Origin: Acidobacteriota bacterium
GTDB taxonomy: Bacteria > Acidobacteriota > UBA6911 > JACQSX01
Reading direction: 5' to 3'
Assembly: GCA_016199665.1 (NCBI GenBank)
Contig: JACQGG010000158.1
Span: forward strand, 1-29,899
DNA length: 29,899 nucleotides
Shown here: positions 1-8,300 of the stretch, in pieces
Numbering within the stretch: position 1 is the stretch's first letter
How the letters are laid out: the number at the start of each line of letters is the position of its first letter
The notes under the pieces: generated by a model
What the model saw: only the letters and a program-made list of their open reading frames with translations
Database searches by the model: none
Told to the model about the DNA's origin: nothing
Position numbers and translations under genes: made by a program

Positions 1-348
1 GTCTAGGGATCATGGAGTTAAGTATACCGCAGCTGGCTCCAAAAAGAGAGTCTCTGCGAGATATGCAGCGATCTTTTGAGCTCGGCTATGTGGCGATTTC
101 TTCGAGCTCGCTGACGACGGACTTCGGTCAGGATTTTTGAACCGATAAGTTGTAAACACGCTCCCATCATGAGGAGCGAAGGAGAGTTGACTCCTTCCCG
201 GGGGATCTGTGGAAGCCATCCAGGGCGCCAGTCAACATCGAAGCCGGCCAGACAGCTTGAGGATTGGCGCCTGGCCAACAGATCCGTTCCCCGCCTGCCC
301 GGAAACGGATAAAATCGGCAACGTCGAGCCGCTAACGATGGAGGAGAA
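1..348. other. Intergenic/upstream region, no gene recognised
   Basis: No gene is recognised in these bases. Two reverse-strand reading frames of 69 and 86 codons overlap each other in different frames and show no family likeness, so they are probably not genes. Near the right end TAAAAT at 310-315 could be a -10 box without a good -35. A strong Shine-Dalgarno sequence GGAGGAG at 340-346 serves the gene that begins at 349. No tRNA-like T-loop or other RNA signature was seen. Confidence 0.5.
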
Positions 349-1086
349 ATGTCAAATTATCTTGAGAGCGCGATCGTGAGACTTGCGGTGATGCTGTGTG
401 CGTTTTTGCCCGTTCTGGCCGACACGGAGTTCAGGGTCAGCCGGATGACCCGTGACGACGTGCCACTGGGGAAGGGTCAATGCGACATTCGGCTGCGGAT
501 TGACAACGAAGCGGAGGTCAGCGTCCGCGGCGACCGGGTCGGCATCCGGACCATCAGCGGGCGCGAAGGTCGCGACGCCGGATCGGAATGCAATGAACCG
601 CTCCCCGCCGGCGACATCGAAGGTTTCAACTTTGAGGTCCGGGACGGCCGGGGAGAGATAGTCCTGCTGTCGGAGCCTTCGCGCCGCAACGGCTTTCACG
701 CGATTGTCAGGATTCGCGATAAGGACGGAGGCGAGGGGCGATATCATTTTCGATTGAGCTGGCGGATGAATGGCGGAGGGCGCCGCTCCGGCTCCAGGCC
801 CGGCGATGACCGCGGCGACAGGCGCGGGGGCGGTTCTTCGGACCTGTCTTCCGCGATCGAAGCGTGCCGGGGCTCAGTCTCCGAGAGGATCTCCGCTCAA
901 TATGGGTACGACGACGTTGACATCCGCAATGCCCGCGCCGACAACGGCCCCGGGCGGAACGACTCCATTGTGGGTGAGGCGGCGGCGATCGGCCCGCGTG
1001 GGCGCGCCATCGCCGCTTTCACGTTTGTCTGCCGCGTCGATTTTAGCTCCGGGCGAGTGCGAACGGTCGACGTGAGGCGGCGTTAG
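349..1086 (+). CDS. Secreted hypothetical protein with C-terminal Cys-pair domain
   Basis: A 245-residue protein of unknown function. The N-terminus has a hydrophobic stretch (about residues 10-25) ending in VLADTEF, which looks like a signal peptide, so it is probably exported. Residues 26-140 form a charged, beta-rich domain with one Cys pair (GQCDIRL and GSECNEP). A Gly/Arg/Asp-rich linker (about 141-162) follows. The C-terminal 75 residues contain EACRGSVSERI and later FVCRVDFSSGRVRTVDV, a two-cysteine layout that I infer is a small disulfide-bonded domain. The start is fixed by GGAGGAG just upstream. The gene ends 236 bases before the metalloprotease and may be transcribed separately: TATACT at 1245-1250 is a possible -10 box for the downstream gene. 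No enzyme motif is visible. Confidence 0.75.
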   Translation: MSNYLESAIVRLAVMLCAFLPVLADTEFRVSRMTRDDVPLGKGQCDIRLRIDNEAEVSVRGDRVGIRTISGREGRDAGSECNEPLPAGDIEGFNFEVRDGRGEIVLLSEPSRRNGFHAIVRIRDKDGGEGRYHFRLSWRMNGGGRRSGSRPGDDRGDRRGGGSSDLSSAIEACRGSVSERISAQYGYDDVDIRNARADNGPGRNDSIVGEAAAIGPRGRAIAAFTFVCRVDFSSGRVRTVDVRRR

Positions 1087-1322
1087 CTCCCTTACTGTCG
1101 CGGTTCGGCCACCAGCGAAGTGAGTTTTCTGGTCGGCGCCGGCTGGCGCGCCAGTATGCCACCGGCAGTACAGGGTCCAGGAGCCTCCATCCCGCCCGGT
1201 TACGCCGGCTGTGAAGATCCTGCCATTCCGTCTGTCGGACTTTGTATACTGTATCTTGCCCGATTTCGCGCCGCAGCCAGGCATTTAGCCAGGACTCGCT
1301 TTGCGGATCGGCAGTCATCTGA

Positions 1323-4300
1323 ATGAAAAGACTCATTCTTCTACTGACCCTGGCCATTGCGACCGCGCCTTCCCCGGCGCAGCGGCGCCTGCAGGGGCCT
1401 CCCCCGGAACTGGAAAAAAAAGTCCTGCTGGAACGCCTCAGCCGTTCTTCGGAAAAGCCGTGGCAAATGGAATGGGATGAGACCACACAGCGCGTTCGAC
1501 AGTTACGATCCGGGTTGTACCGCGCAGGCCGCGGACTTGCGCGGGAGGCGGCGCGGCGCTTCGTCCAGGAGCAGTCCGGGCTGCTTGACCTTCCCGCAAG
1601 CACGCAGTTGATGGCGATTGATGAAAAGGGCAGCCGACTCGGGACGCACGTTTGGTTTGAGCAGCAACTGCAGGGAATTCCAATTTATGGATCGCACGTT
1701 TCCGTTCACCTGGATCCCCAGGGTCGGGTGTTCTGGGTCAACAGTCAGGTGGCATCGACAGACCGGATCAGCAACCGGCTCCAGGTGACCGAAGATCTCG
1801 CCCGACTGCTGGCGATCGAAGATGTGAAGCCGGATCTGTCCACTCTGCGAGGTCCGGTTCAGTCACGGCTCTATCTGGCGTCCCGCCCCCAGGATCTCCG
1901 CTATGTCTGGAATGTGCTGATTCCAGCCAATGAGCCCCTGGGCGACTGGAGCTATCTGGTGGATGGCGAGTCGGGGGAGGTCCTGGAGAAGTCCAACCTG
2001 CTGCAGTTTGCCCGCGGCCGTGTGTTCTATCCGAACCCGGTTGTGACCCTGAAGGATCCAACGCTGCGGGATCCGGACGCACAGGATACGGGGGATAAGC
2101 CGACCACAGCAGAGGCCAACTGCGATGCCACGGCGGTGCCCGGGGGCGCATACCGCGACGTGGAATTGACCGGGCTGGCGCCGTCGGGTCTGTTGGACGG
2201 TGAGTTTGTCACGACCGGCGGAAAAAACGTTCCGCTCAGCACCCGCGCCAAAGGCGATCCAAACTTTGTGTACAGCCGGTGTGATTCGCGCTTTGACGAA
2301 GTCAACGTCTACTACGCGATCGACTCGATCCAGCGCTACATCCAGCAACTGGGATTTCGCAGTGTGAACAACCGCTCCATTCCAGTCAACGCAAACGGAG
2401 TCATCAATTTTGGCAGGAGCCAGGACCAGTCCTTCTACAGCCCTGAAACTGGGGAGCTCGTCTTCGGGCTGGGGGGGATCCACGACGCTGAAGACAGCGA
2501 AATTGTGGTGCACGAGTACGGCCATTCAATTCAAGACAACCAGGTCGCGGGGTTTGCCCGATCCAATGAGTCGCGGTCGATCGGCGAGGGGTTTGCCGAC
2601 ATCCTGGCGGCGCTGTTCTTCGTTCCCTACTCCGGCGGGTTTCACGACGAGCTTGTGGGAGAGTGGGACGCCACGTTCTACGACCGCGTCAATGCGATTC
2701 CCAGGCTGAGAACGGTCGCCAGCGCCCGGACATTTGCCGACTATGATCCGAGCGGAGATGTGCACCGAAATGGAACGATCTGGGCGGCCTGCATCTGGGA
2801 CTTTTTTCAGCGTCTCGGAGCCACACTGCAGGCGCGCGATCTGGTCCTTAGAACTCTTCTGGAAAGCCAGTTCCTCTATCGCACCGATGAGTCTTTTGCG
2901 GAAGCCGCGCAGGCTTTGATTACTGCGGATGAAAAATTAAGCGGCGGCGCCAATCGCGACCTCCTGACCCGGATCTTCATCGAAAGAGGAATCTTCCGCG
3001 ACAACTCCCGGCTGCCCGCGGCGCAGCTCCGGGAAGCGGAGCCCAACAATACCCTCGCCGCCGCACAGGCGCTGACTGAAAGCCTGCATGTCATCAGCGG
3101 CGAGATCAGCAGCGCGAGCGATATCGACTATTACCGCTTTCCGGTTCGCTCCAACCAGCTTTATGTGATCGAAGTGTACGCCAGGCGATTGTCGCCTCCT
3201 TCGCCTCTGGATTCAATGATGGCCGTGCTGGACATAAGCGGCAATCCGGTGCCGAACAGCGGCGGCGGGTTTCTGGAGAACGACGACATTGCAGACGGTG
3301 TCTTGCAGGATTCGCGGATTCTGTTCGCCGGCAGCACGGACGGCAATCTGCTGCTTCGCGTTTCGTCGTTTCGATCCGAAACACGCGGCTCTTACGTTCT
3401 GCTGGTCTATCCAACCCAGAATGCATTGCGAATCCCGCGGGTTTCGTCAAGCCCCGGGGGCGCGTTTACCGGCATGGCTTTTGCCAACGCGGGCTCGGCG
3501 GAGGCCATTGTCGGTCTGATACTGCTGGATGACAACGGACAGATCGTGAACGCGGAAAATCCGCGGCTGATCTCGCTGGGCGCCGGCAAACAGATCGCCT
3601 TGCTGGACTCGGAACTGTTCGGATACCGGGCGCCGGCGTCGGGCTGGCTGGAGGTACACAGCAATTCGGCGAATGTAAGAGGATATTTCCTCTATGGGAG
3701 CGGCAACACTCTGCTGGGGGCAGATGCGATCGCATCGACATCCACGGAATCGCTCTTTCTGCTGGCGGGGGCCGGGGCGACGGCAACGAGCTTCCCGTCG
3801 TCGACGCTGGAAACCGAGATTAACCTGGTAAACCCCAACGCCGCGCCCGCCAGTGTCCAGGTAACCGTTTACAACTCTCTCGGTCAGGTTGTCTTGTCCC
3901 AGCCGGCGACGATTCGCCCTTTCGGCCGGCTGCAGAAACTGCTTTCTGACTGGGTCAAGACGCCCCTGTCGACCGGGTACGTGAGGATTCGCAGCGACCG
4001 TCCGCTGACGGGTTTTGAGGTTCACGGGGATCAGAGAAAGACCGGCCTGCGCCTGCGCGCCATCAGCGAGGTCGCCGAAGTGCTGTACGTTCCCCACTTT
4101 GCTGAAGCCCCGGCCGGTGGCGACGTGCGCCTGTTTACCGTGCTCAATCTGGTCAATCCCACCGCACAGCGTATTCAGGCTACCCTTACGGCCCTGACCG
4201 ATTCGGGGTCCCCGGTTGAAGATCTAAGAGCCCGGCAGGTTGCGCTGGAACCAGGTCAGTCTTTGGAGGGATCGCTGCGGGACCTCTTTGGAATCGGCGA

Positions 4301-4757
4301 CCCTTCCCGATCCTATGTAGGATCCCTGGAGATCAGAAGTTCTCCCGCCGGCGTTTTGGGCGCCGTCCGCTTTGCCCAGTCGGACAATCAGTACCTGACG
4401 GCCATGCCCATTGAGCCGGAAGCCAGGGGCAGGATTGTATTCTCACAGGTGGCTCATGGAACTATTGGAGGCGCCTCATATTTGTCGGGAGTCGTACTTC
4501 AAAATCCGGGTACGCAAACAACCCGCTACACCCTGAAAGTTTTTGGCGGCGATGCGACCTTGCTGGCGCAGACGGCTGCGCAAAATCCACTCACCTTACT
4601 GCAGCCGCGACAACGCGTCGCAAAGCTGCTGAGTGAACTGATTCCAGACATGAAAGCAGTTCTGGGCGGTTACATGGTAGTGGAGAGCCCCGCCCCGCTG
4701 CTCGGCTTTGGGCTGATCCTGCAGCCGGGAAACCTGGTCGCCGTGCCGCCGCAGTAG
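1323..4757 (+). CDS. Secreted zinc metalloprotease (M4/M36 type) with PPC domain and C-terminal beta repeats
   Basis: A 1144-residue exported protease. Residues 1-20 are a signal peptide ending in PSPAQ. Residues about 55-225 resemble the FTP/PepSY-type propeptide of thermolysin/fungalysin proteases, with the typical phrase GIPIYGSHVSVHLD. The catalytic domain carries HEYGH at 397-401 (zinc ligands H397 and H401, catalytic E398) and GEGFAD at 421-426, where E422 is the expected third zinc ligand. Residues about 571-695 are a bacterial pre-peptidase C-terminal (PPC) domain beginning EAEPNNT. From about 700 to the end there are four degenerate repeats of roughly 105 residues with phrases such as INLVNPNAAP, LNLVNPTAQR and VVLQNPGTQT, closed by STGYVRIRSDRPL-like segments. 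The same kind of module makes up the secreted protein at 14636-15796. No clear ribosome binding site precedes the ATG. It probably degrades extracellular protein; the substrate is unknown. Confidence 0.9.
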   Translation: MKRLILLLTLAIATAPSPAQRRLQGPPPELEKKVLLERLSRSSEKPWQMEWDETTQRVRQLRSGLYRAGRGLAREAARRFVQEQSGLLDLPASTQLMAIDEKGSRLGTHVWFEQQLQGIPIYGSHVSVHLDPQGRVFWVNSQVASTDRISNRLQVTEDLARLLAIEDVKPDLSTLRGPVQSRLYLASRPQDLRYVWNVLIPANEPLGDWSYLVDGESGEVLEKSNLLQFARGRVFYPNPVVTLKDPTLRDPDAQDTGDKPTTAEANCDATAVPGGAYRDVELTGLAPSGLLDGEFVTTGGKNVPLSTRAKGDPNFVYSRCDSRFDEVNVYYAIDSIQRYIQQLGFRSVNNRSIPVNANGVINFGRSQDQSFYSPETGELVFGLGGIHDAEDSEIVVHEYGHSIQDNQVAGFARSNESRSIGEGFADILAALFFVPYSGGFHDELVGEWDATFYDRVNAIPRLRTVASARTFADYDPSGDVHRNGTIWAACIWDFFQRLGATLQARDLVLRTLLESQFLYRTDESFAEAAQALITADEKLSGGANRDLLTRIFIERGIFRDNSRLPAAQLREAEPNNTLAAAQALTESLHVISGEISSASDIDYYRFPVRSNQLYVIEVYARRLSPPSPLDSMMAVLDISGNPVPNSGGGFLENDDIADGVLQDSRILFAGSTDGNLLLRVSSFRSETRGSYVLLVYPTQNALRIPRVSSSPGGAFTGMAFANAGSAEAIVGLILLDDNGQIVNAENPRLISLGAGKQIALLDSELFGYRAPASGWLEVHSNSANVRGYFLYGSGNTLLGADAIASTSTESLFLLAGAGATATSFPSSTLETEINLVNPNAAPASVQVTVYNSLGQVVLSQPATIRPFGRLQKLLSDWVKTPLSTGYVRIRSDRPLTGFEVHGDQRKTGLRLRAISEVAEVLYVPHFAEAPAGGDVRLFTVLNLVNPTAQRIQATLTALTDSGSPVEDLRARQVALEPGQSLEGSLRDLFGIGDPSRSYVGSLEIRSSPAGVLGAVRFAQSDNQYLTAMPIEPEARGRIVFSQVAHGTIGGASYLSGVVLQNPGTQTTRYTLKVFGGDATLLAQTAAQNPLTLLQPRQRVAKLLSELIPDMKAVLGGYMVVESPAPLLGFGLILQPGNLVAVPPQ

Positions 4758-4860
4758 GAAAGCGGGCGAGGGGGAGAGCGGGAGTTACCGCCCTCATTGG
4801 GTGGAACGAAGTAGATTTGCCGCAGTAGGAGAGCGGGAGAGGGGGAGAGCGGGAGAGGGG
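4748..4860. repeat. 37-bp direct duplication of the protease 3' end within GA-rich octamer repeats
   Basis: Bases 4748-4784, containing the last protease codons and its TAG stop, recur at 4819-4855 with 35 of 37 matches (offset 71 bp). The 34 bases between are not repeated. The repeated part runs into a GA-rich octamer array (units like ggagagcg and ggagaggg) that continues to about 4860. The copied piece is non-coding in its second position. It may have arisen by slippage or by a small insertion; the mechanism is inference. Confidence 0.8.
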
Positions 4861-4974
4861 GGGAAGAGGGCGCCTTTCGAGGTCAGCCAGTCACCGATCT
4901 GGTGATGCAGCGATAAGAGGGTGCAACGAACAGGGAGACTCCGTCGGCGCAATCGCCGCTTGTCCCCAGTCACC

Positions 4975-5088
4975 CTAAAGGCTTCGGTAGGGTCCACAGC
5001 CGGCCCCGACATCCAGCACGCGAATGGGAGGAGACCAGCCGCATCTCTCCAGTACTGACACCATTTCAGTCTGGAGCTCTTTATTCAT
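4975..5088 (-). pseudogene. Truncated N-terminus of a SAM-dependent methyltransferase
   Basis: A 37-codon frame opens at ATG 5088-5086, overlapping the end of the acyltransferase gene (shared AATGAATAA), and stops at TAG 4977-4975. Its product ends with RVLDVGAGCGPYRSL, a clear class I methyltransferase motif I (SAM-binding glycine loop), after about 22 residues of helix-like sequence. Such a protein should continue for some 200 more residues, but beyond the stop no frame keeps methyltransferase likeness: the sequence becomes repeat-like and then GA-rich. I read it as the broken start of a gene once co-transcribed and translationally coupled with the acyltransferase. It could also be expressed as a short peptide, which seems less likely. 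Confidence 0.6.
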
Positions 5089-6031
5089 TCTCGGAGTGCT
5101 TGCCGATCTGAGTGCCGTTGCGCGCTGGCGGCTGATAGAACCAGCCCATTGAATCCCACAGAGTCCAGTGGCAGGGCCTCTCTCTGATCTCCTCTTCCAG
5201 CCTCCAAGCCAGCCGCTGCAGCAGATCGTTTGCCTGTTTCCCGGGAGGCGTTTCGATTTCCCGGATCAGAATCCGCTGGCGGGGAGAGCCCGAGGACCGG
5301 GTGATAGATGCATGGAAGATCCGGGCGCCCGTCTGCAGATGGAGCTGAGCGATTCCATCTCCGAAATACGCGCAACGCCCGAAGAACTGGATCGGCTGAA
5401 CGTGGCGCAGAATGTTGGGGGTGACGTCGATCTGCAGCATCACGATTTTTCCTGAGCGCAAAAATTCCGCCATGCGCGAGAAGTTGCCGCGCCCCGTGTA
5501 CAGGATGGGATGCCGGATTGCGTCTTCAATCGCCGCCAGACGCCCCGTTGCAAACTCCAAGTGCGCCGGATGCAGCGGATCCTCATTTCGTACGATCGGC
5601 CGCACGACCAGGTGAAACTGAATCCCCCTCCTGGCAAGCGCAACAATCAGAGTTCCCGGACTGCCCCAGTGTCCGATCATGAGGATGACTCCACCGGGGC
5701 GGCCGGCTGCTTCTGCCAGCGCCTCCAGACCCGCAATGGCGACGTTGCGCCGGAAAAAGGCTCCATCGCGTTCAAACCAGCACGATTCCATCTCGCCGAC
5801 CGACAGGGTCTGGTATTGGCGGCGCGCAATAGCCTTGGCCTCTACTTCGGACAGTGAGGGGAAAGCCTGCAGAATGTTTCGAATGGCGTGCCGGCGGGAT
5901 TCTCTCCCGATCAGGTACGCCCAAGAGCCGCGCCATTCCGCCAGCCGATACGCGGCCGGGACTGGGATACGGGCGATCAGCGGAAGGAGAAATCGATAGT
6001 CGAAATGCCTCAGGAAACTAACCATCGCCAA
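5081..6031 (-). CDS. LpxL/HtrB-like lysophospholipid (lipid A) acyltransferase family protein
   Basis: A 316-residue protein of the LpxL/LpxM (HtrB/MsbB) family, which attaches acyl chains to lipid A precursors or related lipids at the inner membrane. Typical features are YLIGRESRRHAIRNI near the N-terminus, the central ILMIGHWGSPG block, and FFGRCAYFGDGIAQLHLQTG and ACHWTLWDS-like ends (here RPCHWTLWDSMGWFYQPP). The usual catalytic motif H-X4-(D/E) is altered: H121 is followed at +5 by G126 (codon GGA at 5656-5654) instead of Glu or Asp. One base change would restore GAA. The protein may therefore be inactive, use another residue, or belong to a divergent branch. It is downstream of the aspartyl protease on the same strand (18-base gap), and a methyltransferase remnant overlaps its stop. 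Confidence 0.85.
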   Translation of the reverse strand: MAMVSFLRHFDYRFLLPLIARIPVPAAYRLAEWRGSWAYLIGRESRRHAIRNILQAFPSLSEVEAKAIARRQYQTLSVGEMESCWFERDGAFFRRNVAIAGLEALAEAAGRPGGVILMIGHWGSPGTLIVALARRGIQFHLVVRPIVRNEDPLHPAHLEFATGRLAAIEDAIRHPILYTGRGNFSRMAEFLRSGKIVMLQIDVTPNILRHVQPIQFFGRCAYFGDGIAQLHLQTGARIFHASITRSSGSPRQRILIREIETPPGKQANDLLQRLAWRLEEEIRERPCHWTLWDSMGWFYQPPARNGTQIGKHSENE

Positions 6032-6049
6032 TTATCGCAGATCTGCGAT

Positions 6050-7615
6050 TCACTTCGCCCCGGCCTTTTGAAAGTAGATTCGATTGGCTTCGAAATCGAT
6101 GCTGACAACGTAGTCCTTCAGCAAGGGCGCTGCCAGAATGCCGTCGATGCGCACCGCCAGCGGATTCTGGTTCATGCGTCGGTCCAGAATATCCAGGGCC
6201 ACCGGCAGGTTCTTCATCTCCTGGTCCCCAAACTTCAGGGAAGTCACCCACGCACTAACGCCCTCAATCTGTTGTTTGGGAAGCGGAGGCAGAGGTTCCG
6301 ACCCTTTGGATGATTGGTTCTCCGGCGCAGGGAGCGGCAGAGCAGGACGCGCTGGGAGGTTCGGTGGAGGTGGCGCCACGACCGGTGCCCACGAGGTGTC
6401 CAGCCGCAGGAAAGGGAGCGCCAGACCGGTGTCGATCAGCAGGTGGGCCGGCCTTCCGTTGACGGTGGCGCGAATCAACATCTGATCGGCCACGTAGCGG
6501 AAAGGAATCGGTTTGCCTTCTATCCTTTCCGAAACCCGCGCCAAAAGCTGCATCGAGCGGCCTGGAAAATCGAAGACGACGAAGAAGTGTCGCAGAAAAG
6601 GAAGTCCAAAAACAGCCTCGTAATTCAAGCCGGCAGACTTTTCTGATTTTCTCTCCACAAATCCGACAGGAATGTTCTCCATCTGCCAGCCGTCCACGGC
6701 GAGGCTTTTCTGCCAGCCGTAGCTGAAGTCGGTGCTCGATTCAAGATCCAGCGCCAGCGCGGTTGCCCCGGCTTCCACGTCGTGCTGGATGTCGGTCTTC
6801 AGCAGCGTGAGCGAACTGCCGGTGTCAAACAGCACCAGGCGGTCAGGCTCACCCGGCCGAAGGGGCAAGACCGTCCGGGGTGGCAGCGATCCGTCGGCCA
6901 GCAGCGGAATGTTGTGCGTGTCGCTGGTGGCGACCCTGCGATAGGGTTCTCCAGTGGAGGCTTCCAATGACTTCTTGATGCTGCGCAGGGCCGGTCTTCC
7001 CAGGGGAGCCTCCAGCAAGATCCGATCGATGGCGGCCGCCGCCTCCCGGGGCCGGCCCAGATGCTGCAAGAGATAGCTGTGATGCAGCCCCGCCTCAAAT
7101 GCGAGCAAACCTAGAGCCGGGCGATGCGACAACGCTTCCGACACCCACTGCTCGGCCTCCTGCAGACGCCCCTCGGTCGCCCGGAGCAGCGAATGCAGCA
7201 ACATCGATTCTGCGGCGCTGCCGTCAATCTTTGCCAGCAGCTCCTCCGCCCGGTCAAAATCGCCCAGCCGGTAGCGCGCCAGCGCCTGCAGCGCGAGTTT
7301 CCGAGTCGCCTCCAGCGGTACCGAGTTCTGCTTGAGCAGGTCAAACAGCCGCTCCGGGTGATCGCTTCGAATGGCCTCCAGGAACGGCAACTGCGGATCG
7401 TCCAGCCAGGCTCCGGGCAGTGTGTCGTCTCCTGATTGTCCTGAAACATTCTGTTCCGGCGCGGCTGGATTTAAGGGGGGGCCTCCCGCAGCCGGCCCGA
7501 CCGTCTGCACCAGCAGAATGCCGAGAACGGCAGCAAGAAGCCAGCCGCCGGCGGTGAAGGAAAGCCGCCCGGGTGGCTGCGGGATTTGATTTTTCCGTTT
7601 AGATCGATGCGTCAT
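6050..7615 (-). CDS. Membrane-anchored protein with two retropepsin-like aspartyl protease domains
   Basis: I chose ATG 7615 (521 residues). An in-frame ATG at 7669 would add 18 residues; starts further upstream would run into the divergent lemA gene. Residues about 21-40 (WLLAAVLGILLVQTVG) form a single membrane anchor after a basic N-terminus, so the rest should face the periplasm. Residues about 75-220 are helical and TPR-like (LARYRLGDFDRAEELL). Two aspartyl protease motifs follow: LFDTGSSLTLL (D264) and LIDTGLALPFL (D395). Each is followed at the proper distance by a hydrophobic Gly motif and a closing strand (GLPFLRHFFVVFDF and GILAAPLLKDYVVSIDF), giving two complete retropepsin-type units in one chain. 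A Pro-rich insertion sits inside the second. Probable function is regulated periplasmic proteolysis; the substrate is unknown. Confidence 0.85.
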   Translation of the reverse strand: MTHRSKRKNQIPQPPGRLSFTAGGWLLAAVLGILLVQTVGPAAGGPPLNPAAPEQNVSGQSGDDTLPGAWLDDPQLPFLEAIRSDHPERLFDLLKQNSVPLEATRKLALQALARYRLGDFDRAEELLAKIDGSAAESMLLHSLLRATEGRLQEAEQWVSEALSHRPALGLLAFEAGLHHSYLLQHLGRPREAAAAIDRILLEAPLGRPALRSIKKSLEASTGEPYRRVATSDTHNIPLLADGSLPPRTVLPLRPGEPDRLVLFDTGSSLTLLKTDIQHDVEAGATALALDLESSTDFSYGWQKSLAVDGWQMENIPVGFVERKSEKSAGLNYEAVFGLPFLRHFFVVFDFPGRSMQLLARVSERIEGKPIPFRYVADQMLIRATVNGRPAHLLIDTGLALPFLRLDTSWAPVVAPPPPNLPARPALPLPAPENQSSKGSEPLPPLPKQQIEGVSAWVTSLKFGDQEMKNLPVALDILDRRMNQNPLAVRIDGILAAPLLKDYVVSIDFEANRIYFQKAGAK

Positions 7616-7691
7616 CCTGGTTGAACTCAATTTGCCGGCAGAACTTCCAATAGCGCTGTAGAATCTCATTGTATGCCCAATTGGAGTCGAT

Positions 7692-8300
7692 ATGAACAAA
7701 GCGCTGATTGCAATACTTGCTGTGGTGGGCCTGTTGCTCCTGGCTGGGTTGGGGGCGTTCGGGTGGTACTTTGGCATCCGCAATGATTTGGTGGGACGGG
7801 AGGAAAACGTTAACAGCACCTGGTCCCAGGTTCAGAATGTTTATCAGCGGCGCGCCGATTTGATTCCCAACCTGGTCAAGACGGTTCAGGCCTATGCCGG
7901 GCACGAACAGGAGACGCTGGTGGGAGTGACCGAGGCGCGGTCCAAGGTTAACAACATCAACGTGGCCAGCGTGGCCAATGATCCGGCCAGGATGGAACAG
8001 TTCATGGGAGCTCAGGGGGAGCTGAGCTCCGCGCTCAGCCGTCTTATGGTGGTCGTCGAGAGATACCCGGACTTGAAGGCCAACGAGAATTTTCGGGATC
8101 TGCAGGTCCAGTTGGAGGGAACTGAGAACCGGATCACCGTTGAGCGGATGCGATACAACGAAGCGGCGCAGGCGTTCAATACTCGAATCCGCCAGTTTCC
8201 AGCGAGCATCGTCGCCGGCATGTCGGGCTTTTCAAGAAAGGCCTACTTCCAGGCACAGGCCGGAGCCGAGAAGACGCCTGAGGTGAATTTTGGACGCTGA
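7692..8300 (+). CDS. lemA: LemA family protein
   Basis: A 202-residue LemA protein. After a short N-terminus a single membrane helix (residues about 5-26) leads to the helical body with the family signature NVYQRRADLIPNLVKTVQAY and a later FRDLQVQLEGTENRI block. LemA proteins are membrane-anchored helical bundles of unclear biochemical role. They are very often encoded next to TPM (YgcG-type) genes, as here. GGAG at 7683-7686 lies about 6-7 bases before the ATG. The stop overlaps the start of the next gene by a few bases, which suggests one operon of lemA and two TPM genes. The divergent aspartyl protease gene begins about 77 bases away, so the two promoters share a short region. Confidence 0.93.
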   Translation: MNKALIAILAVVGLLLLAGLGAFGWYFGIRNDLVGREENVNSTWSQVQNVYQRRADLIPNLVKTVQAYAGHEQETLVGVTEARSKVNNINVASVANDPARMEQFMGAQGELSSALSRLMVVVERYPDLKANENFRDLQVQLEGTENRITVERMRYNEAAQAFNTRIRQFPASIVAGMSGFSRKAYFQAQAGAEKTPEVNFGR

